This document shows, one piece after another, positions 1 through 14,942 of a stretch of DNA of 49,415 bases. This DNA is from Planctomycetia bacterium. Its GTDB lineage: Bacteria > Planctomycetota > Planctomycetia > Gemmatales > Gemmataceae. Where the stretch lies: contig SXID01000010.1 of the NCBI GenBank assembly GCA_005772955.1, forward strand, positions 1-49,415. The letters are read 5' to 3'. The notes under the pieces were generated by a model, which worked only from the letters and a program-made list of their open reading frames with translations, made no database searches and was not told the origin of the DNA. How positions within the stretch are numbered: position 1 is the stretch's first letter; each line of letters starts with the position of its first letter. The position numbers were made by a program, and so were the translations under genes.

Positions 1-430
1 CCCGTCGTTGTTGAGACCCTTGCTGAACCCGAGGTGCAGTTCTTCGATGGGCAGGTTCGCCAGCGCGGCGAACCCGGTGCCGGTGACCTTCATCGCCGCT
101 GAACTCCACCCGCTTGAGGCTCGGGAACTGCGCGAGTTCCTTCAGGTCGTCGTCGGTGACTTCCTGGCTGAACAGCCGCACTTCGGTGACCGGATTATCG
201 GGCAGTGCCTTGTCGCGCTTGACCTTGCCGTTGAGCTTCTTCACAGCGACTTCCGCGGGGTCTTCCTTCGGGTTGCGGTTGTTGTCGGGGTTCCCCGCGC
301 CAAACGCATTCGGCCCGGCGGGTTGGTTCTCCTGGTTCGGCGTGTTGGGTGCTGGCCCCGCGTTGAACTTGACGTCGCACCCCACAAGAGCGACGAGTGC
401 GACGCACAGCGCCAAGGATGAGCGAAACAT
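1..430 (-). pseudogene. LRR lipoprotein, 3' end off window, frameshifted
   Basis: The gene starts at ATG 430 and runs off the left edge. The N-terminus is a lipoprotein signal: a hydrophobic stretch ending in LVALVGC, so Cys18 would be lipidated. An Asn/Pro-rich linker follows, then a leucine-rich-repeat segment (TDDDLKELAQFPSLKRVEF). Near 91-100 the frame breaks. In the original frame the downstream protein is an Arg/His-rich sequence unlike LRR, while shifting by one base restores LRR text (VTGTGFAALANLPIEELHLG). Either one base was inserted, making a pseudogene, or this is a sequencing error. LRR lipoproteins of this type are common in planctomycetes and have no assigned function. The lipoprotein and LRR calls are secure. 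The state of the gene is not. Confidence 0.7.
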
Positions 431-475
431 GGGAACCTCTTCAGGAGAGGAAAAGAAGGATGGCTTGGGTTCAAT

Positions 476-550
476 GTTTAGCGTCGGCCCCAGCGGGGCT
501 GACTTTGCCTCACAGAATCGAGTTCGGCCCCGCTGGGGCCGACGCTAAAC
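476..550. repeat. Inverted repeat, family A (GTTTAGCG...)
   Basis: Perfect 24-bp arms at 476-499 and 527-550 separated by 27 bp. The ends read GTTTAGCG and CGCTAAAC. It lies between the 3' end of the AAA+ ATPase gene and the 5' end of the LRR lipoprotein gene, both on the minus strand. Related full copies occur at 21274-21350 and inside 27851-27921. Half copies lie near 3551 and 14891. There is no T-tract, so it is not a classical terminator, although the transcript would fold into a strong stem. Confidence 0.9.
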
Positions 551-586
551 GGCGCTCGGTTGCTCTCGACGGCGCGGCGATCGCTC

Positions 587-1627
587 TTACGCGTCGCCCA
601 GATACTCCGGCACCTTCGTTCGCAGGTGTTCGATTTCCTGGTGCGTTTCGCCCAGGTAGGCGAGCAACCGCAAGTCGTCCTTCGTCACGGCGCCACCGCT
701 GAACAGCCATGAGCGAACGCGGAACAGTTTGTAGAGTTTCACCAGTTTGCGGTCGCTGATGAAGATCTTGTCCTCGCGCACCAGTACCTTCACGAGCCGC
801 TGGAACTCCTTGAACACGTCCGCCGGGAAGAACCGCTTCCGGTCGTTCTCCTCTTCCCCGCGACCATCCCCGGTCTTGCGTGAGAACAGGTGCGTCATGT
901 ACCGGTTCGCCTTCAGGAAATCGTCGAGGTTCGCGTGCCCCTCCACCCACGGCTTCTGGTTCAAGCCCTTGTTCGCCTCACCCTGTAACCCGGCGTCGAT
1001 CAGTTCGGAGAAGTACTCCTCCTGCACGCTGCGGCTCTGCACCTTCAGCACGAACCGGTCCTTGAGAGCGGCGAGTTCGCCTTGCTCCGGGATTTCGTTC
1101 GTCGCGGCGAACATGATCCGCAACGGCACCGGTTCGGGCTTGCCCTCCTGGTAGAACTTCTTCTCGTTGATGATCGTGAGGAGGATGTTCAGAATCGCGG
1201 AGTTCGACTTGAAGATTTCGTCGAGGAACACGAGCTTCGCGGTGGGTAGTTTGCCCTCTTTGCGACGGATGTACTTACCGTCGCGAAGTTCCTTGATGTC
1301 GATGGCGCCGATGATTTCGCTCGGCTCGGTGAAGCGCGTCAGCATGTACTCGAAGTAGTCGCCCTGCTCGATGCCGAGCGCGTCCTTGAACTTCACGACG
1401 ATGTCGGACTTCGCGGTTCCGGGCGGGCCGATGAGCAACAGCGGTTCCTGCGCGATGGCCGCGACGCACATCAGGTCGATGATCTCTTGCTTGTTCACGA
1501 AGAACCGGCCGAGCGACTCGCGAAACCGGTTAACCCGCTTGCGGATTGTTTCGGCTTCCGATTGCAGGTCCGCGAGCGACAATTCTTCGGGGTTCACGGC
1601 AGGTTGCGCTTTGGCGGCAGGCGGCAT
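587..1627 (-). CDS. MoxR/RavA-type AAA+ ATPase
   Basis: A 346-residue AAA+ ATPase of the MoxR superfamily, closest in motif layout to RavA. Walker A is GPPGTAKS at residues 67-74, Walker B is LVFLDEIFK at about 132-140, and sensor I lies in FAATNEIP at about 173-180. The segment FEYMLTRFTEPSEIIG is typical of RavA. The start was placed at ATG 1627 because the upstream extension of the frame has no conserved look and an AGGA lies 11 nt ahead. Family members act as chaperone-like ATPases with a VWA-domain partner to mature or insert cofactors into target complexes. No VWA gene is visible here, so the partner would be elsewhere. It lies downstream of tsaE on the same strand with a 141-bp gap. 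Confidence 0.88.
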   Translation of the reverse strand: MPPAAKAQPAVNPEELSLADLQSEAETIRKRVNRFRESLGRFFVNKQEIIDLMCVAAIAQEPLLLIGPPGTAKSDIVVKFKDALGIEQGDYFEYMLTRFTEPSEIIGAIDIKELRDGKYIRRKEGKLPTAKLVFLDEIFKSNSAILNILLTIINEKKFYQEGKPEPVPLRIMFAATNEIPEQGELAALKDRFVLKVQSRSVQEEYFSELIDAGLQGEANKGLNQKPWVEGHANLDDFLKANRYMTHLFSRKTGDGRGEEENDRKRFFPADVFKEFQRLVKVLVREDKIFISDRKLVKLYKLFRVRSWLFSGGAVTKDDLRLLAYLGETHQEIEHLRTKVPEYLGDA

Positions 1628-1768
1628 GTCGTTCAGTTTCCTGAAGAGTGGTAGAGGAATTAACAGTGCGCCTGCGCGTCCGTGTGGTTCGCGGCGTTTT
1701 GGTGCTGCAGGAGAATGATAAGGGGTTTGGCTCACGGTGGGAATGTCGGCGGCGCGTCGAGATGGCAG

Positions 1769-2239
1769 TCACGCACGCTCCGCAAGATTTCTGAGTATCT
1801 CCTCGTGCGCCGCGCCTGTAGCGAAGAGGTGAAACACTCGCTGATGTTCGCTCACGACCTCGATCTCGATGCGCAGGTGATTTGCTGGTAGCGTGGCTTC
1901 TACCTTGTCGGCCCATTCGACGACACACACGCCGTCGCCGCGGAAGTACTCGTCCGCGCCGAGTTCCGCGAACTCCCGCGGCCCGCTGAGGCGGTAGGCG
2001 TCGAAGTGGTAGATGGGCAGTCGAGCGGCGTATTCCTGAATGAGGACGAACGTGGGGCTGTTCACCACGGCCGAGTTCTTCACCTGAAGCCCTTCAGCGA
2101 TGGCACGCGTGAGGTGCGTCTTGCCCGCGCCAAGTTGCCCCACGAGCGCGACGACCGCACCGGGGAACAGCAACGCGCCGAGTCTTCGGCCGAACGCTTC
2201 GGTCGCCGCAAGATCGGGGATGGGGAGGGTGTGTGTCAT
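1769..2239 (-). CDS. tsaE: tRNA threonylcarbamoyladenosine biosynthesis ATPase TsaE
   Basis: A 156-residue P-loop ATPase of the TsaE (YjeE) family, which works with TsaB and TsaD in forming t6A at position 37 of ANN-decoding tRNAs. Walker A is GQLGAGKT at residues 34-41. NSPTFVLIQEY, HFDAYRL and VVEWADKV are the conserved family blocks. Length matches the family. The start at ATG 2239 is fixed by the conserved N-terminus. The leader is odd: directly upstream, from 2241, lies a long palindrome leaving no Shine-Dalgarno sequence. It follows prfB on the same strand, so it is probably co-transcribed and translated from a structured or SD-less leader. Confidence 0.93.
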   Translation of the reverse strand: MTHTLPIPDLAATEAFGRRLGALLFPGAVVALVGQLGAGKTHLTRAIAEGLQVKNSAVVNSPTFVLIQEYAARLPIYHFDAYRLSGPREFAELGADEYFRGDGVCVVEWADKVEATLPANHLRIEIEVVSEHQRVFHLFATGAAHEEILRNLAERA

Positions 2240-2240
2240 G

Positions 2241-2328
2241 GCGAACGGCCGGTGTAAGCCGGCCGGTGAGAGCGTCGCGGTTCGGGTCACGAATTGGTCT
2301 TACCGGCCGGCTTACACCGGCCGTTCGC
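2241..2328. repeat. Inverted repeat, family B (GTAAGCC/GGCTTAC)
   Basis: Perfect 27-bp arms at 2241-2267 and 2302-2328. It fills almost the whole gap between the prfB stop (2335) and the tsaE start (2239). The core GTGTAAGCC/GGCTTACAC is shared with the repeats at 12076-12164 and 26427-26495, while the flanking arm sequence differs. Confidence 0.9.
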
Positions 2329-2334
2329 CCGGCA

Positions 2335-3460
2335 TTACTTCTTCTGCTTGTTCGCCTTCGCAGTCTTGTGGCGCAAGAAGGCGTGCATGAATTGGTCGAA
2401 GTCGCCATCGAGCACGTCGTTGATGGCCGGCGTTTTGATGTCGATGCCGTCTCGCTCCTCGCGAACCAGCGTGTACGGCTGCATCACGTAACTGCGGATC
2501 TGCGAACCGAACGCGATTTCGCCCTTGGCGTCATAAGCCTTCACCGTATCGCCGATGCGCTTCTGTTCCTCGATCGCGTACAACCGCGCCTTCAACAACT
2601 TGAGGGCGTTGTCCTTGTTCTTGTGCTGACTCTTGTCGGTCCGGCTCTCGGCCCTGATGCCGGTCGGGCGGTGGATGCAGCGCGCCCCGGACTGCGTCTT
2701 GTTCTGGTGCTGCCCGCCGGGGCCACCGGTGCTGAAGTGCTGCCATTCGAGGTCGGCGTCTTTGATGATGATCTCGATGTCGTCCGGCAGTTCCGGCAGC
2801 ACATCCACCGCGGCGAATGAGGTCTGGCGCGTGTCGCCGCTTCCGAACGGACTCATACGCACGAGCCGGTGAACGCCGATCTCCGACTGCATGTACCCGT
2901 AGGCGTATGGCCCGACGACCTTGAACGACACGCTCTGAACGCCAGCTTCGAGGTTCGGCTCGATGTCGATCTCGTCCTTCGGAATGTCGAATCCGTGGTT
3001 CGCGGCCCACCGCTGATAGGCGCGAAAGAGGATGTTCGCCCAATCGCACGCGTCTGTACCACCAGCACCGGGTTTGATCGACACAGTCGCGGAGCAACTG
3101 TCGTGCTTGCCGCTCATCATCGCCTGAAGTTCGAACGCCTCGTACTTCTGTTCGGCAGCAACGAGTGCGGGTTCTAACTCCACCTCGAACGCCGCGTCTT
3201 CGTCCGCGAGTTCGGCCATCGCGGTGATGTCCGCGGCCGCGGCCGTGAGTTCCGCGTAAGGCTTCAACAGCGCGTTGAGCACTTTAAGCTGACTGATAAC
3301 GCCTTTCGCTTTCTCCTGGTTGGTCCAGAAGTCGGGTTCAGTCTGCTTGGCTTCGAGTTGGTCGCGTGCGACGGTTTTGCCACGGACGTCAAAGAGAGTC
3401 CCGTAGCTGGGTGAGCCGGGTGCAGAGTTCGTCGGTGCGTCGGCGGAGGTCCGGGTTCAT
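2335..3460 (-). CDS. prfB: Peptide chain release factor 2, with programmed +1 frameshift
   Basis: Release factor 2, which ends translation at UGA and UAA. It carries the RF2 anticodon-like tripeptide SPF (RMSPFGSG) and the catalytic GGQ (GGPGGQHQNKT). The main frame lacks a normal N-terminus. A short frame starts at ATG 3460 behind AGGAG (6 nt spacing), encodes 23 residues (MNPDLRRRTDEL...) and stops at TGA 3391-3389. The sequence there is CTT TGA C (3394-3388), the classic RF2 +1 slippage site. After the shift DVRGK continues the protein to a total of 374 residues, normal for RF2. This is autoregulation: low RF2 promotes the shift. The upstream SD-like stimulator is weak (CGGGAC instead of AGGGGG) but in the right place. 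Confidence 0.95.
3388..3405 (-). promoter_or_regulatory. prfB +1 recoding site
   Basis: On the minus strand CGGGAC lies just upstream of TCT CTT TGA C. CTT is in frame with ATG 3460 (66 nt away), and the frame after GAC stays open to 2335. The arrangement matches the known RF2 frameshift element apart from the degenerate SD-like block. Confidence 0.88.
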
Positions 3461-3512
3461 CGCATGCTCCTTCTGGTTACAGGGCGAGCGGCCACCCCAA
3501 TCATTAGACGCT

Positions 3513-3540
3513 AGCATAGCGAACTGGGTTCACCCACCAA
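3513..3540 (-). promoter_or_regulatory. Possible sigma-70-type promoter for prfB
   Basis: On the minus strand TTGGTG (3540-3535), a 16-nt spacer and TATGCT (3518-3513) lie about 55 nt upstream of the prfB start. The match is partial and the call rests on pattern only. Confidence 0.3.
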
Positions 3541-3550
3541 ACCCCAAGCT

Positions 3551-3570
3551 GGTTTAGCGTCGGCCGGTAA
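3551..3570. repeat. Half copy of family A repeat
   Basis: GGTTTAGCGTCGGCCGG matches one end of the family A palindrome at 476-550. No matching right arm is seen. It lies between prfB and the transposase remnant and may be what is left after a rearrangement. Confidence 0.5.
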
Positions 3571-3625
3571 GGGTCCTGTTGCCAAACGCACGTGCGGAAT
3601 TCCACTGATGCCGATTCTGTGACGG

Positions 3626-4160
3626 TCATGCGGCGGGTGCGAGCGTGGTAAGCAAGAACCCACGCATGGGCTGGGGGAATTTTTCAAGACCCGTGGTTTG
3701 ACTGGCTCTGGCAAAAGGGACTCGGCCCACAGCCACCGACGCACTGCCAACGCATCCGAGAACGTTGTCACGGTCTTGCCTGGCCATTCCACCGCCCCGC
3801 TCTGCTCCAACGCCGGCAATGCTCGGTGCTGGATCGCCACCAGATCGCGACCGGCTTTGTACCCGTGCCCGTGAGCGTACCGACCTGCAGGTGGTCGCTG
3901 CCGTACCGGCCAACCTTCAACGGGGTCAACATCGTGGCCGCATCGACCGCCTGACGCGGCTTCGGGCACACGTGTTCCCTTGACACGAGGTCGGCCCTTG
4001 CCGGTGTATGGTGGGGGCGGATCGAACACGTTGGCGTCGGGGTGCAACTTGCTGACCAGCGTGAGCCGGTCACGGTCACGCGGGCAGAACCGCGTGACCT
4101 CATGCGTGCCGTACCCGGAATCGCCGGCAAATACGTTTTTCGTTCTCTCATCGCAATCTA
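3626..4160 (-). pseudogene. DDE transposase remnant (C-terminal part, frameshifted)
   Basis: Pieces in three minus-strand frames add up to the C-terminal half of an IS701/IS4-like DDE transposase. First is FAGDSGYGTHEV with the middle Asp, followed by VSKLHPDANVFDPPPPYTGK and GRPRVKG (about 4140-3975). Then come QVGTLTGTG and KPVAIWW in another frame. Finally TVTTFSDALAVRRWLWAESL and GLEKFPQP occur near the C-terminus, ending at 3626. The N-terminal half and the segment around the catalytic Glu are missing. No terminal inverted repeats or target duplication could be assigned. This is a dead element. Confidence 0.75.
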
Positions 4161-4392
4161 ACGGTGCATTGGCGGGGTAACAGGGATAAACTGGGGTTAG
4201 ATTAAAAGTCTCCTTGAATTGGTAGTTTTTCGTTGCTCGCCCCGACAACGGACGATATCAGCCTCATCACGTGTGTGAACACTCTCGTCGGTTCGGCGGG
4301 ATGTCCGTTGGGGAACGGGCAACCCGCGAACGCCGCGCGAACGCGGCGGGAACCCGGTCCGACGAGGGCTTCGCAGTTCTCTGGGGGAAGTT
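4161..4392. other. Leader region of the secretin gene
   Basis: About 230 bp between the transposase remnant and the secretin. It holds an AT-rich patch (4195-4235) that could contain the promoter and a small GC hairpin (GCCGCG CGAA CGCGGC) in the 4330-4350 area. No convincing -35/-10 pair was found. Confidence 0.3.
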
Positions 4393-10994
<6,602 letters not shown>

Positions 10995-11016
<22 letters not shown>

Positions 11017-12065
11017 GTGTACTTGCGGTCGGTCTGCTGGCCCTCGGTAACGGGTGCCTGTTCGCCGACAAGAAATCGGAGTCGAAGAAGCCCGACGTGA
11101 CGCAGTTGGGCGTCCTGCCGCCGCCACAGGCGATGGCCCGCCCGGTGTCCGGCGACGATCGCGTCGGGCCGGTGGTTCAAGCGTCTGGGATAGCGCCGGT
11201 CGAAGGGCCGGCGCGGCCGGTGGTCGCCACGTCGGCGACCAGGGGGACCGGGCCGTCGTTCGCGAAGTTGACCGCGAAGATGGAGAGGAAGGTCGTCGCC
11301 ACCGAGATGGCGGTCGGCTGGCAGAACCGCATCGCATACCTTCCCGACCCGGTGAAGAACGGGCGCATGAGTCCGGGGGTTGTGGGGCAGATGTTCCTGT
11401 TCGGCGGGGAGAAGCTCGAATTCGCGCAGGCCGACGGAACGCTCACCGTGGACCTGATCGACGACAGCCCACGCCCACCCGGTCAGCCAGCGGCCACCCC
11501 GGAACGGTGGCAGTTCGACAAGAACACGCTGCGGAACCTACAGACCCGCGACGAGACGTTCGGAAAGAGCTACGTGTTGTTCCTGCCGTGGCCAACGTAC
11601 AAGTCCGACATCACGCGGGTGATGATCTCGGCACGGTATGACCCGGACAACGGCCACACGCTCTTCGCGAAGCCAACCGTTATCACGCTCGACACCACGT
11701 CCGCGTTCGGCGCCCCGGTGTTCTCGCCCCTGCCAGGTGGGACGGGAAGCGGCCCGGTGGGCAACCGCCCGCCGGTCGGCCCGAGTTCGATGACCGGGAT
11801 GGGCGGCTTCCCGGCGCCCGGAGCGATGATGCAACCGCCACCCGGCACGCTGGCACCGGGGCCACTGCCCAACTCGATGCTGCCGCTCCCGAGCAGCGTG
11901 GCGCCGATGATGCCACTCCCGAACGGCGTGGCGCCGATGATGCCACTTCAACCGGGTGCGCCGAACTTCCCGCTTGCGGGCGGGATGTCCGGCCTGGCGC
12001 CGAACCCGGCGGTGCCGGAAGGGTTCCAACCGCTGACGATCACGCTTCCGGGACGTCAGCCGTAA
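10995..12065 (+). CDS. Probable lipoprotein coupled to the secretin
   Basis: A 356-residue protein of unrecognised family. The N-terminus is hydrophobic and ends in ALGNGC, a weak lipobox with Cys21. The middle (about 85-235) looks like a compact beta-rich domain (GQMFLFGGEKLEF, YVLFLPWPTYKSD), and the last 110 residues are Pro/Gly/Met-rich with two near-identical VAPMMPLPNG units. It starts at ATG 10995 inside the end of the secretin gene (22-bp overlap) with GGAGGG ahead, so translation is coupled. Context suggests a secretin accessory or pilotin-like role, but no pilotin motif is visible, so this is inference. Confidence 0.75.
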
Positions 12066-12075
12066 GTTGGGTCTG

Positions 12076-12164
12076 AAGGCGAGCGGGGTGTAAGCTCCCT
12101 GTTAAACGCAGAGCGCACTCAATGGCTTTGCGTTTCACAGGGGGCTTACGCCCCGCTCGCCTTT
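12076..12164. repeat. Inverted repeat, family B-like
   Basis: Imperfect arms of about 35 bp (12076-12110 and 12129-12164). The outer 14 bp, AAGGCGAGCGGGGT, are nearly perfect, and GTAAGC/GCTTAC lie inside. It sits between the secretin-lipoprotein pair and the ABC ATPase gene, all on the plus strand. Confidence 0.85.
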
Positions 12165-12190
12165 GGCGCGTCGCGCACAACAATAGCCGC

Positions 12191-13069
12191 ATGACCGAAC
12201 CGATACTGGTGACTGAGAACCTGACGAAGGACTACGGTTCGTTCCGCGCGCTGAGCACCCTCACGCTGTCCGTCTCGCCCGGCGAGGTGGTCGGGTTGCT
12301 CGGACCCAACGGGTCGGGCAAATCCACCGCGCTGCGAATTATGCTCGGCTTCCTGAAACCAACCGCCGGCCACGCGAGCGTTGGCGGGTTCGATTGCTGG
12401 TTTGACAGCGTCGAAACGCGAAAACGCGTCGCGTACCTGCCCGGCGAGCTGCGGCTCTACGACACCATGACCGGGCGTCGGCTCGTCACGTTCCTCGCGC
12501 AACTCCGTGGCGACACGCCCGGCGCCGAAGTGGACAACCTCGCGCAGAAGCTGGATATCGACATCGACCGGCCGCTCACGCAGATGTCCAGCGGCATGAA
12601 GCGTAAGGTCGCGCTACTCGCGGTGCTGGTGCCGAAGGTGCCGCTCATCATTCTCGACGAACCGACGAACACACTCGACCCGACAATGCGCGACGAGTTG
12701 CTCGACCAACTGAAGGCCGCCCGCGACCGCGGTCAGGCGGTGCTGTTCTCGTCGCACGTCCTGCACGAAGTCGAAGCGGTATGTGACCGCGTCGCGGTGC
12801 TGCGCCGCGGCGAGTTGGTTCACGTGCAAGAAATGAGCGAGTTGCGCGAGGGTCGCGTCGTGAGCGCGCGGCTCACGGGCCAGGCGCCCCTGACCGGCCC
12901 CGGCGGCGCGGAGTTAGGCGTGAACACCGTCACGACCGACGGGCGATTGCAGTTGACGTTTCGCGGCCCGTTGCCGGTGCTGCTCGACTGGCTCGCAAAG
13001 CAACCCCTCGCGGACCTGGTCATCGAACCGCAGGGACTCGGCCCAATCTACAAGAAATACCATGGGTAG
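12191..13069 (+). CDS. ABC transporter ATP-binding protein
   Basis: A 292-residue ATPase subunit of an ABC-2 type exporter. Walker A is GPNGSGKST (about residues 38-46), the signature is MSSGMKRKVALL, Walker B is LIILDEPTNTLDP, and the H-loop is SSHVLHEVE. ATG 12191 begins the conserved MTEPILVTENLTKDYG. The frame is open further upstream but runs through the palindrome. It overlaps the following permease gene by 8 bp, which implies a two-subunit transporter translated together. The substrate cannot be told from sequence. Confidence 0.93.
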   Translation: MTEPILVTENLTKDYGSFRALSTLTLSVSPGEVVGLLGPNGSGKSTALRIMLGFLKPTAGHASVGGFDCWFDSVETRKRVAYLPGELRLYDTMTGRRLVTFLAQLRGDTPGAEVDNLAQKLDIDIDRPLTQMSSGMKRKVALLAVLVPKVPLIILDEPTNTLDPTMRDELLDQLKAARDRGQAVLFSSHVLHEVEAVCDRVAVLRRGELVHVQEMSELREGRVVSARLTGQAPLTGPGGAELGVNTVTTDGRLQLTFRGPLPVLLDWLAKQPLADLVIEPQGLGPIYKKYHG

Positions 13070-14072
13070 GGCGCACGTGACCTTCGTTCTCGTTCGCAAA
13101 CTGCTCCGTGACTCGCGACCGGCGTTCATCGCGGTGGCGATCGTCCTGTTCCTCTTCGCGGCGTTTTGGGTAAAGATCACGCAACGCGTGACAACTCAAA
13201 TCGTGCCGATGTCGCGACTCATCTCCCAGCCGTTCGGTAACGCCAAGACGCTGGAGAAGGTGTTCGTTCGCGGACCGAGCAAGGTGTCGCAGGCAGCGCT
13301 CGGGTGGGGCGAGATCAACTTTGACGATCCCACCGACTTCCTCGCGATCGGTCTGCTTCACCCGGTGGTGCTGGTGATCTGTATGGTGTGGGGCGTCGGT
13401 CGCTCGGCCGGGGCGGTGGCCGGAGAACTGGACCGCGGCACCATGGAACTACTCATGTCGCAACCGGTCCCGCGGTCGCGGCTCTTGCTCGCGCACCTGT
13501 GCGTCGATTGCATCGTGCTACCGGCGCTGTGTCTGAGCTTCTTCGCGGGCACGCAGTTCGGGCTGTGGGCGGTGGGCGATTTCGTGCCCGACTACGCGAT
13601 GCTCGACGACGCGGCGAAGGAGTCACCGCTGGTGGCGGGGTTGGTCAAGCAAGTCCCGCGCGACCCGACCCCGCTTCAGGTGAACGGCCGGAGCGAACTC
13701 GTGGGGCTGGTAAGCACGCTCGCGTTCATGTTCGCCATCAGCGGGGTGGCGCTGGCGCTGTCCGCGTTCGGGCGGAGCCGGTGGAAGGTGATCGGGTACT
13801 CGGTGCTGGTGCTGGTGGTGATGTTCGTGGCGAACACGATCGGCCAGTTGTGGGAGCCAGCCGGGTTCGTGCGCCCGTTCACGTTCTTCTACTATTATCA
13901 GCCGCAGCGCATGATGATCGACGGCACGTGGACGGTCGATGTGGGCCAGACGTGGAACCTCGGGCGATCGGTGCCGGTGCCGGCGGTGGGCGTGCTGTTC
14001 GCGGTCGGCGCCGCGGGCTACGCACTGGCGCTCCGCTTCTTCACGCGCCGTGACCTTCCCGCCCCGCTGTGA
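13062..14072 (+). CDS. ABC-2 type transporter permease
   Basis: A 336-residue membrane subunit. A first membrane span lies near residues 20-38, then a periplasmic stretch, then further spans (VVLVICMVWGVG, IVLPALCLSFFA, LAFMFAISGVALALSAFG, GYSVLVLVVMFVAN and AVGVLFAVGAAGYALAL). The block GAVAGELDRGTMELLMSQPV after the second span is typical of ABC-2 permeases. ATG 13062 overlaps the ATPase stop. A GTG at 13076 is an alternative start. It works with the ATPase upstream. Confidence 0.88.
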   Translation: MGRAHVTFVLVRKLLRDSRPAFIAVAIVLFLFAAFWVKITQRVTTQIVPMSRLISQPFGNAKTLEKVFVRGPSKVSQAALGWGEINFDDPTDFLAIGLLHPVVLVICMVWGVGRSAGAVAGELDRGTMELLMSQPVPRSRLLLAHLCVDCIVLPALCLSFFAGTQFGLWAVGDFVPDYAMLDDAAKESPLVAGLVKQVPRDPTPLQVNGRSELVGLVSTLAFMFAISGVALALSAFGRSRWKVIGYSVLVLVVMFVANTIGQLWEPAGFVRPFTFFYYYQPQRMMIDGTWTVDVGQTWNLGRSVPVPAVGVLFAVGAAGYALALRFFTRRDLPAPL

Positions 14073-14079
14073 GCGCCCA

Positions 14080-14694
14080 ATGGCGAAGTGTCCCGCGTGC
14101 CACGCGAAGGTGACGTTCCCCGAAGGCGAGGAGCGGACCGTCTGCCCGGAGTGCGGCAAGAGGTTGCGCTTACCCCCGCCGAAGACCGACGCGCCCGAAG
14201 GCGAAGCGGAAGTCTGGGCGCCGGCCCCGGTCATCCCGGTCGAACCGCCACCTGGGCCACCGCCACCGGAACCGCGCCCACCGCGTTCCGTCCCGACAAC
14301 GCTGATCGCGCTGACGCACTTCGTGTTCGCGCCGGTGCCCGCCGTGATTGGCATCGTGCTTCTGGTTATGGGCGAGAAACAGCCCGACGTGCCGCGCGAG
14401 GTCGAGAAAGAGATGTTCCAGTTCATGATGGGCGCAATCGCGCTGATCGTACTCGCGGTGATCACGGCTGGAGCGGGCGCGGCCACCTGGTCGCGGGAGC
14501 AGTCGGGTTACTTCCTCACGCTGTTGTTGGCAGTCGCGACCGGTGCCGCTGCGGGCGCGTCGTTCGAGTTCGATCACCCGACGCTGGCCGCGATGAGTTG
14601 GTCGCTGCGACTGGGTGTGCCCTATGCCGTGATCCTCATCGTGCTACTGGTTCTGGCTGAAACGCGCCGCGACTTCTGGCCACGCACGCGGTAG
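14080..14694 (+). CDS. Zinc-ribbon membrane protein
   Basis: A 204-residue protein starting 7 bp after the ABC permease stop. The N-terminus is a zinc ribbon with CPAC at residues 4-7 and CPEC near 24-27, the MJ0042-like type frequent in planctomycete proteins. A Pro-rich linker (about 45-70) leads to four predicted membrane spans in the C-terminal half. Tight spacing makes it the third gene of the ABC operon, perhaps an accessory or sensor subunit. No specific function can be assigned. Confidence 0.8.
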   Translation: MAKCPACHAKVTFPEGEERTVCPECGKRLRLPPPKTDAPEGEAEVWAPAPVIPVEPPPGPPPPEPRPPRSVPTTLIALTHFVFAPVPAVIGIVLLVMGEKQPDVPREVEKEMFQFMMGAIALIVLAVITAGAGAATWSREQSGYFLTLLLAVATGAAAGASFEFDHPTLAAMSWSLRLGVPYAVILIVLLVLAETRRDFWPRTR

Positions 14695-14774
14695 GCGAAA
14701 TTCCTCCAGTTGGTGTTGACAAGATTCGCGCGCCCGATCAACATACCCCAAGTTCTGCCTCTTCTCTGTTCCGG

Positions 14775-14818
14775 CCCCACCGTGTTAAGGCGCAAGCCGA
14801 GATACGGTGGGGTTTTCT
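14775..14818 (+). terminator. Rho-independent terminator after the ABC operon
   Basis: Stem CCCCACCGT (14775-14783) pairs with ACGGTGGGG (14804-14812), loop 20 nt, followed by TTTTCT. It lies 80 bp past the zinc-ribbon gene and before ppk1. It is the only hairpin in the window with a clear T-run. Confidence 0.8.
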
Positions 14819-14890
14819 CATTACCATTCTCGGTCTGCGGCGTTTCGGTTCTTCCGTGCGCCCGCATATACTGATGTGCGTTCGGAAACG

Positions 14891-14923
14891 GTTTAGCGTC
14901 AGCCCGGAGGGGGCAGCGCCCGC
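14891..14923. repeat. Half copy of family A repeat
   Basis: GTTTAGCGTCAGCCCGGAGG resembles the left arm of family A repeats at 476 and 21274, followed by a GC-rich stretch. It lies just upstream of the ppk1 start, and no right arm is present. Confidence 0.5.
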
Positions 14924-14942
14924 CCCGCCCCTGGAGTGCGTC

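Noticed and set aside
2335-3460. prfB as a frameshifted pseudogene
   Set aside because: The break is at the canonical CTT TGA C site and restores a normal-length RF2, so it is programmed.
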